The notes: generated by a model from the letters alone, not told the origin. 64,000 bases of DNA from Streptomyces atroolivaceus (GCF_000717025.1 NZ_JNXG01000002.1:620001-684000); one strand, 5' to 3'. Shown: positions 16,462 through 25,242, counted from the stretch's first letter. Made by a program: numbers and translations.

Positions 16462-17220
16462 TCAGTGCCTCAGCGACCGCCCGAACCCCGCCGCCAGCGG
16501 CATCCGCAGTCCCAGCGGCGGGGGAGCGGCGAACGCGTCGGCGACCGGGCGCGCGTACGACCGGGCGAACAGCGAACCCCGGATGAAGTCCGAGGCCAGC
16601 GCCATCACTTCGGAGCGGTGCTGGCGCAGCGCGTGCCCGTCGGAGTGGACCTCGAAGCGGCAGGTGTCCCGGTTGGTCTTCTTGGCGCGCTCGGCAAGCC
16701 GGTAGGAGAGCTCCGGATTCGTCCGCGCGTCGTTCGTGCCGTGCACGATCAGGACCCGGCGCCCCGCCAGGTGCTTCACCGGTTCGGGTTCCGGCTCCGC
16801 GCCCTCCGGAAGGCTGGGGGCCATCGCCAGTACGGAGTTGACGGCGTCGTGCCCGGCGCCGCGCAGGGCGGCCCGGCCCCCCATGCCGTGCCCGACGAGG
16901 CACACGGGGATGTCGCCGTAGCGGCGTACGACCTCGTCGGCGGCCCAGTGGGCGTCGGCCGCCGGATCCGCGCCGGCGTTCCATCCCCGGCTGCGGTAGC
17001 GCACGACGTGCACCGCGAGCCCGTCGGTCCGGCCGGTGCGGGCCAGGGCGCGGGCGAACGGCAGCTGCGCCGCGTACGAGAAGAGGGAGGGGCGGCGTCT
17101 GGACTCCGTCTCGCCGTCCGGGAGCAGCAGGACGACGCCGCTGACCTCGGGTGCTGCTCCGGCCGTGAGGACGGCCCGTCCCAGCCTGGCGGCAGGCAGG
17201 GGAAGTGCGCGCTGTGCCAT
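16462..17220 (-). CDS. Alpha/beta hydrolase fold protein lacking the nucleophile serine
   Basis: 252 residues. The fold is clear: a strand GVVLLLPDGE, VCLVGHGMGGRAALRG at the nucleophile elbow, VLIVHGTNDARTNPE (acid) and SDGHALRQH (base). At the elbow the usual GxSxG reads G-H-G-M-G, so the catalytic Ser is Gly. The acid and His are kept. It may be a non-catalytic member or act by another route. It is transcribed convergently with the LysR gene; the spacer upstream holds the add operator, which is oriented for add. Confidence 0.85.
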   Translation of the reverse strand: MAQRALPLPAARLGRAVLTAGAAPEVSGVVLLLPDGETESRRRPSLFSYAAQLPFARALARTGRTDGLAVHVVRYRSRGWNAGADPAADAHWAADEVVRRYGDIPVCLVGHGMGGRAALRGAGHDAVNSVLAMAPSLPEGAEPEPEPVKHLAGRRVLIVHGTNDARTNPELSYRLAERAKKTNRDTCRFEVHSDGHALRQHRSEVMALASDFIRGSLFARSYARPVADAFAAPPPLGLRMPLAAGFGRSLRH

Positions 17221-17295
17221 GACAGAACAGTGTCAGAAGGGCAGGTGTATTCCAGCTGGCTTCGCGGTCACTGTTACGTATCGACACCCAGCATT

Positions 17296-17307
17296 CTACG
17301 CGCGTAG
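17296..17307. promoter_or_regulatory. CTACGCGCGTAG operator upstream of add
   Basis: Perfect 12-bp palindrome. TAGAGT (17312-17317) follows it and ends 6 nt before the add ATG, so the operator lies between -35 and -10 of a leaderless promoter. Confidence 0.75.
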
Positions 17308-17323
17308 GCGTTAGAGTGCCCGA

Positions 17324-18478
17324 ATGACGAGCCAGACCCTGAACGTCCCCGGTCCCGACCAGATCCGCCGCGCGCCCAAGGTGCTGCTCCACGACCATCT
17401 CGACGGCGGCCTGCGCCCCGGCACGATCGTGGAACTGGCCCTGGCGCAGGGCTACGACGCCTTGCCCGAGACCGAACCCGACAAGCTCGGCATCTGGTTC
17501 CGCGAGGCGGCCGACTCCGGTTCGCTGGAGCGCTACCTGGAGACGTTCGCCCACACCTGCGCCGTCATGCAGACCCGTGACGCGCTGTTCCGGGTGGCCG
17601 CGGAGTGCGCCGAGGACCTCGCCGAGGACGGTGTCGTCTACGCCGAGGTGCGGTACGCGCCCGAGCAGCACCTCACCGCCGGCCTGTCGCTCGAAGAGGT
17701 CGTCGAGGCGGTCAACGAGGGCTTCCGCGAGGGCGAGCGCAGGGCCCGCGCGAACGGCCACCGCATCCGGGTCGGCGCCCTCCTCACCGCGATGCGGCAC
17801 GCGGCCCGCGCGCTGGAGATCGCCGAACTCGCCAACCGCTACCGCGATCTGGGAGTGGTGGGTTTCGACATCGCCGGCGCCGAGGCGGGCTACCCGCCCA
17901 CCCGCCACCTGGACGCCTTCGAGTACCTCAAGCGCGAGAACAACCACTTCACCATCCACGCGGGCGAGGCCTTCGGCCTGCCGTCGATCTGGCAGGCCCT
18001 GCAGTGGTGCGGCGCGGACCGGCTCGGTCACGGTGTGCGCATCATCGACGACATCGAGATCGCCGAGGACGGCAGCGTGACGCTGGGGCGCCTCGCCTCG
18101 TACGTGCGCGACAAGCGGATCCCGCTGGAGCTCTGCCCGACCTCCAACCTCCAGACCGGTGCCGCGGACTCGTACGCCGAGCACCCCATCGGACTGCTGA
18201 GGAAACTGCATTTCCGCGCCACCGTGAATACGGACAACCGGCTCATGAGCGGGACCAGCATGAGCGGGGAATTCGAGCGACTGACCGAGACCTTCGGATA
18301 CACGCTCGATGACATGCAGTGGTTCACAGTCAATGCGATGAAATCAGCGTTCATTCCTTTCGATGAACGTCTGGCGATGATCAACGACGTCGTGAAGCCT
18401 GGATATGCGGAGCTGAAGTCCGAGTGGCTCTTCCGGCAGACGGCTGTGACCAGCGGGTCTTCATCCGTCGCGGGCTGA
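17324..18478 (+). CDS. add: Adenosine deaminase
   Basis: 384 residues, slightly longer than typical bacterial enzymes. It deaminates (deoxy)adenosine to (deoxy)inosine using one zinc ion. [12 protein letters not shown] gives the two metal histidines, HAGEAFG the third His and catalytic Glu, GHGVRI the catalytic His, CPTSNLQTG and NTDNRLMSG the C-terminal metal Asp region. The ATG is 6 nt after the -10 TAGAGT with no Shine-Dalgarno, so it is probably leaderless. Inosine made here is the substrate of the PNP encoded at 31476. Confidence 0.97.
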   Translation: MTSQTLNVPGPDQIRRAPKVLLHDHLDGGLRPGTIVELALAQGYDALPETEPDKLGIWFREAADSGSLERYLETFAHTCAVMQTRDALFRVAAECAEDLAEDGVVYAEVRYAPEQHLTAGLSLEEVVEAVNEGFREGERRARANGHRIRVGALLTAMRHAARALEIAELANRYRDLGVVGFDIAGAEAGYPPTRHLDAFEYLKRENNHFTIHAGEAFGLPSIWQALQWCGADRLGHGVRIIDDIEIAEDGSVTLGRLASYVRDKRIPLELCPTSNLQTGAADSYAEHPIGLLRKLHFRATVNTDNRLMSGTSMSGEFERLTETFGYTLDDMQWFTVNAMKSAFIPFDERLAMINDVVKPGYAELKSEWLFRQTAVTSGSSSVAG

Positions 18479-18493
18479 GTGAAACACAGGGGG

Positions 18494-18523
18494 AACGGCC
18501 GGGACCATCCGGTCCCGGCCGTT
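18494..18523 (+). terminator. Terminator after add
   Basis: 13-bp perfect stem AACGGCCGGGACC with its complement and ATCC loop, followed by a short T-run, 16 nt after the stop. Confidence 0.85.
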
Positions 18524-18612
18524 TTCCGTGTCCCGGCATGTTTGCGGGAGGGGTGCGGGGCTGATTACGTTGCGGAGCCGCTCACATCCCCTTCCCCAAG
18601 GATGAATTTCAC

Positions 18613-18912
18613 ATGAAGCAGTCAGCCGTCAGGACCCTCGGTGTCGCCGCTCTGGGCGCCGCTTTCGTCGCAGCCGGTGCGGGCAGTGCCTCCGCCGTCG
18701 CCGTGCCCGTCGACGCGGTGGCCGGCGCCCTGCCCGCCGGTGTCGCGCTCGACTCCGTCACCGACGCGCTGCCCGCCGTGCAGAAGGTGGCCGGCGGACT
18801 CCTCGACCAGCAGCAGCGCGGCAGCAGCAGCGACCTCTCGGCTCCCGGCACCAACCTGCTCGGCGGGCTGCCCGCCGGTGGCCTGACCGGTGTCCTGCCG
18901 CTCGGCGGCTGA
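18613..18912 (+). CDS. Small secreted protein, unknown function
   Basis: 99 residues. KQSAVRTLGVAALGAAFVAA...SASA is a signal peptide, cleaved near residue 28. The mature part is low-complexity, with repeats of the type ALPAGVALDSVTDALPAVQK and GLPAGGLTGVLPLGG. Its paralogue in style is the gene at 24799. Such small exported proteins are abundant in Streptomyces, often called ATP-binding without support. AAGGATG lies upstream of the ATG. Confidence 0.8.
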   Translation: MKQSAVRTLGVAALGAAFVAAGAGSASAVAVPVDAVAGALPAGVALDSVTDALPAVQKVAGGLLDQQQRGSSSDLSAPGTNLLGGLPAGGLTGVLPLGG

Positions 18913-18927
18913 CCACCGCACCCGCAT

Positions 18928-18962
18928 GTGGGGCGCACACCCGGACCGGGTGTGCGCCCCAC
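18928..18962. terminator. Bidirectional terminator
   Basis: 17-bp inverted repeat GTGGGGCGCACACCCGG with its complement around a single base, between the convergent genes at 18613 and 18987. In RNA the loop would open to about 5 nt. Confidence 0.8.
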
Positions 18963-18986
18963 GGCTTTCTCCCCGCGGCCCGGCGG

Positions 18987-19190
18987 TCACCAGGCCGTCG
19001 CGGCCTGGCTCTTCTCCGACGGCAGCAGAAGCCACAGCGCCAGGTAGAGCAGGAACTGAGGGCCGGGGAGCAGGCACGACACCAGGAAGATGACGCGCAT
19101 GGTCCCTGCGGAAGTGCCGAAGCGCCGTGCGAGCGCTGCGCACACCCCACCGATCATGCGTCCCTCACGGGGGCGGACAAGTGCGGCCAT
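18987..19190 (-). CDS. PspC domain protein
   Basis: 67 residues: a basic N-terminus RPREGRMIGGVCAALARRFG followed by TMRVIFLVSCLLPGPQFLLY, which is the PspC fold with one membrane segment. AAGGAG lies 6 nt before the ATG. PspC proteins act in envelope stress. It is a single small gene and may be bicistronic with the VanZ gene upstream, but 92 bp separate them. Confidence 0.9.
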   Translation of the reverse strand: MAALVRPREGRMIGGVCAALARRFGTSAGTMRVIFLVSCLLPGPQFLLYLALWLLLPSEKSQAATAW

Positions 19191-19282
19191 GGTGAGCTCC
19201 TTCGCGAACCGTTTCGGGGAGCAGCTCCGTGGTGCTCCCGGTACCTCCATAGTGGCTCCGCGAAGGGGTACAAAGCATCGCT

Positions 19283-19858
19283 CTACGGGGCGATACCGAC
19301 CCTGGTAATCGTCGGGGTCGCCCCCTGAGAGGCCTCGCCCAGGGACGCCCGGGTGCCGTTCCCGATCCGGGACAGGTCGCCGGCCCCCGCCCGGTTGCCA
19401 CGGCGCAGCCGTGACCGCGACAGCGGGACGACCAGGAGGTGCGACAGCGCGACACCGGCGGTGTTCAGCAGCAGCGAGTCGACGTCGACGACCTGCCCCG
19501 GCACCCCCGTCTGCGCCAGTTCGATGGCCATCGAGATCAGTGCCCCGGCCGCGACCGTACGGGCGAGAGAGGCCCACGGGGAGACGAGCAGCCTGCCGCC
19601 GGCCATCGGCAGCAGTATGCCGAGCGGCGCGAGCAGCAGCAGGCCCTCCCCGATACGGCGCAACGCCTCGGCCCGGCCGAGGGCCAGATCCGCCCTGATC
19701 CCGGCGAACGGCTGGAAGTTCGCGGCCGTCACCCAGGGCACGTCGAGCGGGCGCAGCGTCAGCCAGCCGACGAACAGAAGATGCGCGAGGAGGAGGAAGA
19801 CCCCCGCCGCACGGAAGCGGATGACGGCCGGGCCGTCCGGACTGTGACGCACGTGCAC
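19283..19858 (-). CDS. VanZ-like membrane protein
   Basis: 191 residues. About four membrane segments (for example GVFLLLAHLLFVGWLTLRPL) with the VanZ signature SMAIELAQTGVPGQVVDVDS and LLLNTAGVALSHLL. The C-terminal 40 residues are basic and Gly/Ser-rich. VanZ proteins are linked to teicoplanin tolerance in enterococci, but most actinomycete members are uncharacterised. GTG at 19858 or 19852 may be the start; no strong ribosome site is visible. Confidence 0.85.
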   Translation of the reverse strand: MHVRHSPDGPAVIRFRAAGVFLLLAHLLFVGWLTLRPLDVPWVTAANFQPFAGIRADLALGRAEALRRIGEGLLLLAPLGILLPMAGGRLLVSPWASLARTVAAGALISMAIELAQTGVPGQVVDVDSLLLNTAGVALSHLLVVPLSRSRLRRGNRAGAGDLSRIGNGTRASLGEASQGATPTITRVGIAP

Positions 19859-19997
19859 GAAGACGCCACGACCGGCAGGATCGGTTCCGCCCGGCTCCGG
19901 GAAGCTCTGTGACGAGCGGCACGGGGGCCCGGGCGCCCCGGGGCCCAGGGGTGAGCCCCGGGACCGTACCGGGCCTGCCGGCGGCTCCCCGGAGGCC

Positions 19998-20645
19998 TCA
20001 GGACAGTTCGACCGCGCCCAGCGTGGGCACCTCGGCGGGCCGGGTCTTAGTCTCCGACGTGCACAGATAGCCCCGGGGGGCGTAATTGCCCGGTCCGCCG
20101 AGCAGCACCGAACCTCCGGAGCCGAGCGGCTCGCTGTCCGCGTACGAGCACACCACCTGCGCGAGCGCCTCCGCCGGGAGGTCGTCCGGCTGCTCGCTGA
20201 GGCGCAGCGTGCCCTCCGGGTCCCCCTCGTGGGCGTCGGCCACCCGCAGCCCCGCCGGCACGTCGGTGGAGAAACCGGCGCGCCGCTCGTCGGCGTCCGG
20301 CTGCCGCTGCAGCTCGGTCAGGAGCGCCTGCGCGACCAGGAGGGGGTCCGACCGGGACTCGTCGACCTCGACCGTGCGCTCCACCGTCACCAGCTGCGAC
20401 GCGCACACCAGGTAGACCCGCACCGAGACGCTCTCCGGCGGCGGCGACGCCTTTGCCGACGCCGTCCGGCACGGCATGCGGGACGGAGCCGCCCCGGCGT
20501 CGACCGGCACCGACGTGCTGCGGATGCCGCAGCCCGTGGCCAGCGCCGCACACGCCGCGACGGCGGCCAGCACGGCGACGGCCCTGCCGGGCCGCCCCGG
20601 CCCGCCCCCGCGCGGTGCGCCGTACGCCCGCTCACTGCGCATCAC
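19998..20645 (-). CDS. Putative lipoprotein of the afsQ operon
   Basis: 215 residues from GTG at 20645, overlapping the afsQ2 stop (GTGATG; ATG at 20642 is an equal alternative). The signal is VAVLAAVAACAALATGC, with lipobox LATGC. The mature part resembles a small GerMN-like fold: SVSVRVYLVCASQLVTVERT, then LLVAQALLTELQ and GTLRLSEQPD. Position as third gene of the afsQ1-afsQ2 operon fits the lipoprotein known there in S. coelicolor. It may sense a wall or nutrient signal for the kinase, which is inference. Confidence 0.85.
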   Translation of the reverse strand: MMRSERAYGAPRGGGPGRPGRAVAVLAAVAACAALATGCGIRSTSVPVDAGAAPSRMPCRTASAKASPPPESVSVRVYLVCASQLVTVERTVEVDESRSDPLLVAQALLTELQRQPDADERRAGFSTDVPAGLRVADAHEGDPEGTLRLSEQPDDLPAEALAQVVCSYADSEPLGSGGSVLLGGPGNYAPRGYLCTSETKTRPAEVPTLGAVELS

Positions 20646-22174
20646 TTCGCGTCGCCCTTCTCGTTCCGGTCGGGGTCGTCGCTTCCCGGGGTGCCGGTCA
20701 GCCCTTCCGCGTCCCGGGGGAGCCGCAGTACGAACACCGCGCCCTCGCCGTCCGGGAGATTCGAGGCCGTGATGTCGCCGCCGTGGATGTGGGCGTTCTC
20801 CACGGCGATCGACAGGCCGAGACCGCTGCCCTCGGAACGCGGACGGGAGGCACTCGCCTTGTAGAAGCGGTCGAACACATGCGGCAGCACCTCCTCGGGG
20901 ATGCCGGGGCCGTGGTCACGCACCTCGATGACCAGCTCGTCCTCGTCGGTCCGCACGGACACCCGGACGGGTGACCCGCCGTGCTTGAGGGCGTTGCCGA
21001 TCAGATTCGCCAGGATCACGTCGAGCCGGCGCGGATCCAGCCGCACCATGATGCCGCGCTCCGCGTCCAGATCGACCGCGTCCAGCCAGGCGCGGGCGTC
21101 GATGCAGGCGGTCACCTGGTCCGCGACGTCGACCGTGTCCAGGACGAGGCGGGCCGTCCCGGCGTCGAAGCGGGTGACCTCCATGAGGTTCTCGACCAGG
21201 TCGTTCAGCCGCCGGGTCTCGCTCACCACCAGGTGCACGGCCGGTGCGATCATCGGGTCCAGGCTGTCCGCCTCGTCCTCCAGCACCTCGGCGACCGCGG
21301 TGATCGCGGTCAGAGGGGTGCGCAGCTCGTGCGACATGTCGGCGACGAACCTGCGGCTCGACTCCTCCCGCGCGCTCATGTCCGCGACCTTCTTCTCCAG
21401 GGAGCTCGCGGCCTTGTTGAACGTATGGGAGAGATCGGCGAGTTCATCGGTGCCGGAGACCACGAGACGGGTGTCCAGCTTGCCCTCGCCGAGCTTGCGG
21501 GCCGCGTCACCGAGCCGCTGCACCGGCCGCAGCACGGTCGTCGCCGCGGCCTGGGCGAGGAGCGCCGAGCCGAGGAGGGCCAGCGCGGTGGCGATCCCCA
21601 GGGACCACGCCAGGGAACTGAGGTCCTCGCGCTCCTGGTCGAGCGACTTCAGCATGTATCCGGCGGGGCCACCACCGATGATCTTCGTGCCGGCCACCAG
21701 GTAGGGGGTGCCGCCCAGGGTCGTGCGCTGCCAGAACAGGTGGTACTCAAAGGCGTTGGCCGACGTCAGCGGCTGCTTCTTGTTCACCTGCTTCTGCAGC
21801 GAGACGGGCACGTCCGCCTTGGTGAAGGAGTCGAGGTCGGACGTGCCGGTGACGGGTTTGCCGTCACGGGCGCCGATCAGCAGCACGTGGTAGCCCGGCC
21901 CGCTGCTCGCCATCTGCTCGGCGGCCTCCCGCAGATCGTCCGCGGTGGGCTCCAGCGGCAGCGAGGCCGCCCGGTTCTGCATCTGGCGGCGGAAGTCGCC
22001 CAGTGCCGTGTCCTGCGTACGCGTCAGGACGGCCTCCCGGTTGAGCCAGTACGCGATGCCCGACGCGGACACCGCCGCGGTGAGGGCCACCAGTGCGAAC
22101 ACGATCAGCAGCCGCAGCCGCAGGCTGGTCCAGCGAAGACCCGCGAGTATGGAACGCTTCGCGGAATCGCTCAC
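20642..22174 (-). CDS. afsQ2: Sensor histidine kinase AfsQ2
   Basis: 510 residues. Two membrane segments (about 17-40 and 187-212) bracket an extracytoplasmic sensor of about 145 residues; a HAMP domain follows (TVLRPVQRLGDAARKLGEGK), then HisKA with the phospho-accepting His in VADMSHELRTPLTAI, and the ATPase domain with NLIGNALKHGG, VRDHGPGIPEE and GSGLGLSIAVENAH. The GTG start overlaps the afsQ1 stop by 4 nt. It phosphorylates AfsQ1; in S. coelicolor the pair governs antibiotic production and nitrogen responses on glutamate medium. Assignment rests on family and the afsQ1/sigQ context. Confidence 0.95.
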   Translation of the reverse strand: MSDSAKRSILAGLRWTSLRLRLLIVFALVALTAAVSASGIAYWLNREAVLTRTQDTALGDFRRQMQNRAASLPLEPTADDLREAAEQMASSGPGYHVLLIGARDGKPVTGTSDLDSFTKADVPVSLQKQVNKKQPLTSANAFEYHLFWQRTTLGGTPYLVAGTKIIGGGPAGYMLKSLDQEREDLSSLAWSLGIATALALLGSALLAQAAATTVLRPVQRLGDAARKLGEGKLDTRLVVSGTDELADLSHTFNKAASSLEKKVADMSAREESSRRFVADMSHELRTPLTAITAVAEVLEDEADSLDPMIAPAVHLVVSETRRLNDLVENLMEVTRFDAGTARLVLDTVDVADQVTACIDARAWLDAVDLDAERGIMVRLDPRRLDVILANLIGNALKHGGSPVRVSVRTDEDELVIEVRDHGPGIPEEVLPHVFDRFYKASASRPRSEGSGLGLSIAVENAHIHGGDITASNLPDGEGAVFVLRLPRDAEGLTGTPGSDDPDRNEKGDAK

Positions 22175-22857
22175 TGAGGCGAGTCCAGCCGGTAGCCCAC
22201 ACCCCGCACGGTACGGATCAGGGTCGGCGAGGACGGCACGTCCTCCACCTTCGCCCGCAGCCGCTGTACACAGGCGTCCACCAGCCGTGAGTCACCGAGG
22301 TAGTCGTGCTCCCACACCAGGCGCAGCAACTGCTGCCGGGACAGGGCCTGTCCGGGGCGGCGGCTCAGCTCGAGCAGGAGCCGCAGCTCGGTCGGCGTGA
22401 GCTGCAGATCCTCCCCGTCCTTCGTGACGGTCATCGCCGAGCGGTCGATGACGACGCTCCCGAACGTCGCCGAGTCGGTGGACTCCCTCTCCCCGCGCCG
22501 CAGGACCGCGCGGATACGGGCATCGAGCACCCGGCCCTGCACGGGTTTCACGACATAGTCGTCCGCGCCGGACTCCAGTCCCACCACGACGTCGATGTCG
22601 TCGCTGCGCGCGGTCAGCAGAATGATCGGCAGCTGGTCGGTACGCCGGATCCTCCGGCAGACCTCGAAACCGTCGATCCCGGGCAGCATCACGTCCAGCA
22701 CAACCAGGTCAGGCCGCTGCTCACGGAGCAGCTCCAGGCCGTCCTCTCCCGTCGCCGCGGTGGCCACACGGTGGCCCTGGCGTGACAGAGAGAGTTCGAG
22801 GGCTGTGCGGATGGCGTCGTCGTCCTCGATCAGCAACAGGAAAGGCACGGGGGTCAT
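22171..22857 (-). CDS. afsQ1: OmpR-family response regulator AfsQ1
   Basis: 228 residues from ATG at 22857, chosen because the receiver domain begins at once (FLLLIEDDDAIRTAL); the frame extends upstream only through a non-conserved stretch. The phospho-acceptor is Asp in VVLDVMLPGIDG, with LLTARSD (Thr) and VVKPVQ (Lys). The C-terminal winged helix has LTPTELRLLLELSRRPGQAL and LIRTVRGVGYRLD. It is divergent from sigQ, and a GTnAC-N6-GTnAC site lies between them, as expected for its own target. Confidence 0.95.
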   Translation of the reverse strand: MTPVPFLLLIEDDDAIRTALELSLSRQGHRVATAATGEDGLELLREQRPDLVVLDVMLPGIDGFEVCRRIRRTDQLPIILLTARSDDIDVVVGLESGADDYVVKPVQGRVLDARIRAVLRRGERESTDSATFGSVVIDRSAMTVTKDGEDLQLTPTELRLLLELSRRPGQALSRQQLLRLVWEHDYLGDSRLVDACVQRLRAKVEDVPSSPTLIRTVRGVGYRLDSPQ

Positions 22858-22918
22858 TCTGGCCCATGGTGGTGCCACGTTTCGACAATCCCCCCGACTT
22901 GATCCGCGGACATGCCCT

Positions 22919-22934
22919 GTGACAGCTCTGTGAC
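22919..22934 (+). promoter_or_regulatory. AfsQ1 binding site between afsQ1 and sigQ
   Basis: GTGAC-AGCTCT-GTGAC exactly fits GTnAC-n6-GTnAC, the AfsQ1 consensus I recall from S. coelicolor. It is a direct repeat on the sigQ strand, about 40 bp upstream of TTGACA (22975-22980). Confidence 0.8.
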
Positions 22935-23017
22935 AGTCGGGGGACAGCGCCATGAAACTGCCCCGGCAAGCTCGTTGACACACGGAACGAACGGACTCCA
23001 CCGATGGGGGGCGCCAG

Positions 23018-23764
23018 ATGAACGCACTGCACAGCACCACCTCAAGCGCAGTTGCCACGCGCCTTCACGACGTCGGGCGGAGCCAGGAGAAGTCCGGCGC
23101 CGGAGTACGGGGGTGCGTTCGTGGCGCCGGGCGTCAGCACGCGTCGTACCTGACGATGGTTGACGCGCCCACGGGGGAAAACGGGGGAAGCGCGTACGGG
23201 GAGGTCTCGGGGGAGCGGACGTCCCTGGACCGGGCGGAGGACGCCGAAGCGGCGTTCACCGCCTACGTCCAGGAGCGCCGCGCCTCCCTGTACGCCACCG
23301 CCTACCACCTGACCGGCGACCGGTTCGAGGCCGAGGACCTGCTGCAGAGCGCCCTCTTCTCGACGTACCGGGCGTGGGACAGGATCAGCGACAAGGCCGC
23401 GGTCGGCGGATACCTCCGCCGCACCATGACCAACCTGCACATCAGCGCGTGGCGCAGGCGCAAGCTCAACGAATACCCGACCGAGGAGCTGCCGGAGACG
23501 GTGGGCGACACGGACGCGATGCGGGGCACGGAACTGCGGGCGGTGCTCTGGCAGGCACTCGCGCGGCTGCCCGAACTCCAGCGCACGATGCTGGTCCTCC
23601 GCTACTACGAGGGCCGCACGGACCCGGAGATCGCGTCCATCCTCGACATCAGTGTCGGCACGGTGAAGTCGAGCATCTGGCGGTCGCTCCGCCGGCTGCG
23701 TGAGGACGAGGTCCTCAGCTTCGGACGTGACGAGGAAGAGTCCTTCGGCGAGCTGGTGGCCTGA
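23018..23764 (+). CDS. sigQ: SigE-family sigma factor SigQ
   Basis: 248 residues. The first 65 residues are a poorly conserved extension. Region 2 follows (FTAYVQERRASLYATAYHLT with DRFEAEDLLQSAL and GGYLRRTMTNLHISAWRRRK), then region 4 (LARLPELQRTMLVLRYYEGR with PEIASILDISVGTVKSSIWR). This is the SigE/SASP subgroup common in actinomycetes. It diverges from afsQ1; in S. coelicolor sigQ is a target of AfsQ1 and counters its effect on antibiotic synthesis. ATG at 23018 has GGGGGGCG upstream; a later start near 23158 (M-V-D-A-P) cannot be excluded. Confidence 0.92.
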   Translation: MNALHSTTSSAVATRLHDVGRSQEKSGAGVRGCVRGAGRQHASYLTMVDAPTGENGGSAYGEVSGERTSLDRAEDAEAAFTAYVQERRASLYATAYHLTGDRFEAEDLLQSALFSTYRAWDRISDKAAVGGYLRRTMTNLHISAWRRRKLNEYPTEELPETVGDTDAMRGTELRAVLWQALARLPELQRTMLVLRYYEGRTDPEIASILDISVGTVKSSIWRSLRRLREDEVLSFGRDEEESFGELVA

Positions 23765-23771
23765 GGTCTAC

Positions 23772-23799
23772 GGGGGAACGGGGTAACGGGGAACGGGGG
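23772..23799 (+). other. G-quadruplex motif just after sigQ
   Basis: G5-AAC-G4-TAAC-G4-AAC-G5 starts 8 nt after the sigQ stop on the coding strand. Four G-runs with 3-4 nt loops fit an intramolecular quadruplex in the sigQ mRNA or non-template DNA. Confidence 0.6.
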
Positions 23800-23804
23800 A
23801 AGGA

Positions 23805-23830
23805 ACCGCCGCTTCGGGGGAGGCGGCGGT
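23805..23830 (+). terminator. Possible sigQ terminator
   Basis: 8-bp stem ACCGCCGC/GCGGCGGT with a loop of about 10 nt, 40 nt after the sigQ stop and directly after the quadruplex motif. More G-runs follow to 23869. Nothing else is seen in 23831-24030. Confidence 0.5.
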
Positions 23831-24030
23831 ACGGGGGTGGTGTGCGGCGGGGGGGGACGGGCCGGGGGGTCCTGTCCGCCCCCGCCGCGCTTCTCCGGTT
23901 TACGGGGGCTCCGCACCCCCTCCTCCGCCGCGCCCGACAGGGCCTTGCCGACAGGCCGTGAGCCCCGCCGGCCGCCCCCACGACCTCTCGTGCGGATCAT
24001 GCCGGGCTCGCGTGCCCCGGTGGACAGCCC

Positions 24031-24669
24031 TTAGTTCGGCACCCGGCTCCGAGGGGTCCGGCAGCGCCCCGCCGCCGCTGCGGCCAGGCGGCCCAGGGCC
24101 TCCTCCTTGGCGCAGGGGTACGCGCCCAGCGCCGTCTGGCGGGCCACGATGCGCCGCTCGGACCGCATCAGCCGCCAGCCGCGCCGCAGCAGGAACGGCA
24201 CCGACTTCCGGCCCTCCCGCAGATCCCGCATCAGACGGCGGCGGAACGTCGTCGACGGCCGGCCGCGCAGGCACAGCGCGTCCGCGAGCAACCCCAGATC
24301 CTGGCAGCGCTCCACGATGTCCGCCGCGAAGATCCCCTCGGCGACGAACAGGGGCGTGCGCTCGATGTCGAGCGTCTCGCGGCCCGTCCGTGAACTCGTG
24401 GCGATGTCGTACAGGGGAACGGACGTACGCCCGGTGCCGCACAGCTCCTCTATGGCCGCGACCGCGCCGTCCGCGTCCCAGGACAGGGCGGAGTCCCAGT
24501 CGATGTCCGCGCTGCCGGTGACCCGCGGCAGTGTCGGATCGTTCGCCTCTTTGTAGAAGTCGTCCAGGCGTAGCACCGGGAGACCGCTGCGGGCCGCGAG
24601 GGACGACTTGCCGGAGCCGGACGGACCGGCGAGCAGCACGACACGCGTGGGGATCGGTTGGGAACTCAC
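24031..24669 (-). CDS. Uridine kinase-like P-loop protein
   Basis: 212 residues from GTG at 24669. VVLLAGPSGSGKSSLAARSG is the Walker A, LDDFYKEANDPTLPR and DIDWDSALSWD match the uridine kinase substrate loop, and ETLDIERTPLFVAEGIFAAD the second nucleotide-site strand. The C-terminal part is basic and helical. The family phosphorylates uridine or related nucleosides; specificity is not proven. The frame continues to GTG/ATG at 24738/24735, where TTGAGG is placed close to the start, so a form 22-23 residues longer is possible. It fits the salvage theme but has no copy of the palindrome. Confidence 0.85.
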   Translation of the reverse strand: MSSQPIPTRVVLLAGPSGSGKSSLAARSGLPVLRLDDFYKEANDPTLPRVTGSADIDWDSALSWDADGAVAAIEELCGTGRTSVPLYDIATSSRTGRETLDIERTPLFVAEGIFAADIVERCQDLGLLADALCLRGRPSTTFRRRLMRDLREGRKSVPFLLRRGWRLMRSERRIVARQTALGAYPCAKEEALGRLAAAAAGRCRTPRSRVPN

Positions 24670-24798
24670 AGAACAGAAGTGTGAGGCATTGACCCGCGCA
24701 GGGGATCCCCGGGAGGTCCTGTTGGTATCGAGCATCACACCTCAACTACTCTGCGCGCACGGAAGATTACCCGACACGTCCCGATCAGGTGGGAAAAC

Positions 24799-25224
24799 AT
24801 GGCACGTCATGCACTGTCCAAGCCCCGGCACCGCGCTCTGCTGCGCGCAGGTCTGACCCTCACCGCGCTGGGCGCGGCGCTCGGTGCGGGGGGCGCGGCC
24901 GCCCAGGCCGCGCCTCTGCCCGTCCCGCCCGCCACCGGCGCGGACACCGCGGACAGCACCCTGGGGGCGGTCGGTGACGCGGCGGCGCCCGCGCTGACCA
25001 GCGCACTCGGCTACGGGCTCGCGGGAGCCGTCAAGCCCGTGACGGACCTTCAGCTCGACCCGCTGGCCGGGACGGGCGTGGACCCACTGGACAACGCGGT
25101 GGGCACCCAGGTCGCCGACTTCAAGCCGGTGACCACGGCTCTGGTCACCGACCCGCTCACCAGCGGTGCCGCGCTCGGTGATCTGCCCGTCATCGGAGAG
25201 GTCACCGGCCTGATCACCGGCTGA
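24799..25224 (+). CDS. Small secreted protein, unknown function
   Basis: 141 residues. The signal peptide is RALLRAGLTLTALGAALGAG ending AAQAAP. The mature protein is rich in Ala, Gly, Leu, Thr and Asp, with repeated phrases such as VKPVTDLQLDPLAGTGVDPL and DFKPVTTALVTDPLTSGAAL. It resembles the product of 18613 in style. No enzymatic motif is seen. It ends at a bidirectional hairpin. Confidence 0.82.
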   Translation: MARHALSKPRHRALLRAGLTLTALGAALGAGGAAAQAAPLPVPPATGADTADSTLGAVGDAAAPALTSALGYGLAGAVKPVTDLQLDPLAGTGVDPLDNAVGTQVADFKPVTTALVTDPLTSGAALGDLPVIGEVTGLITG

Positions 25225-25242
25225 TCCGGCGTACGCATGCGT

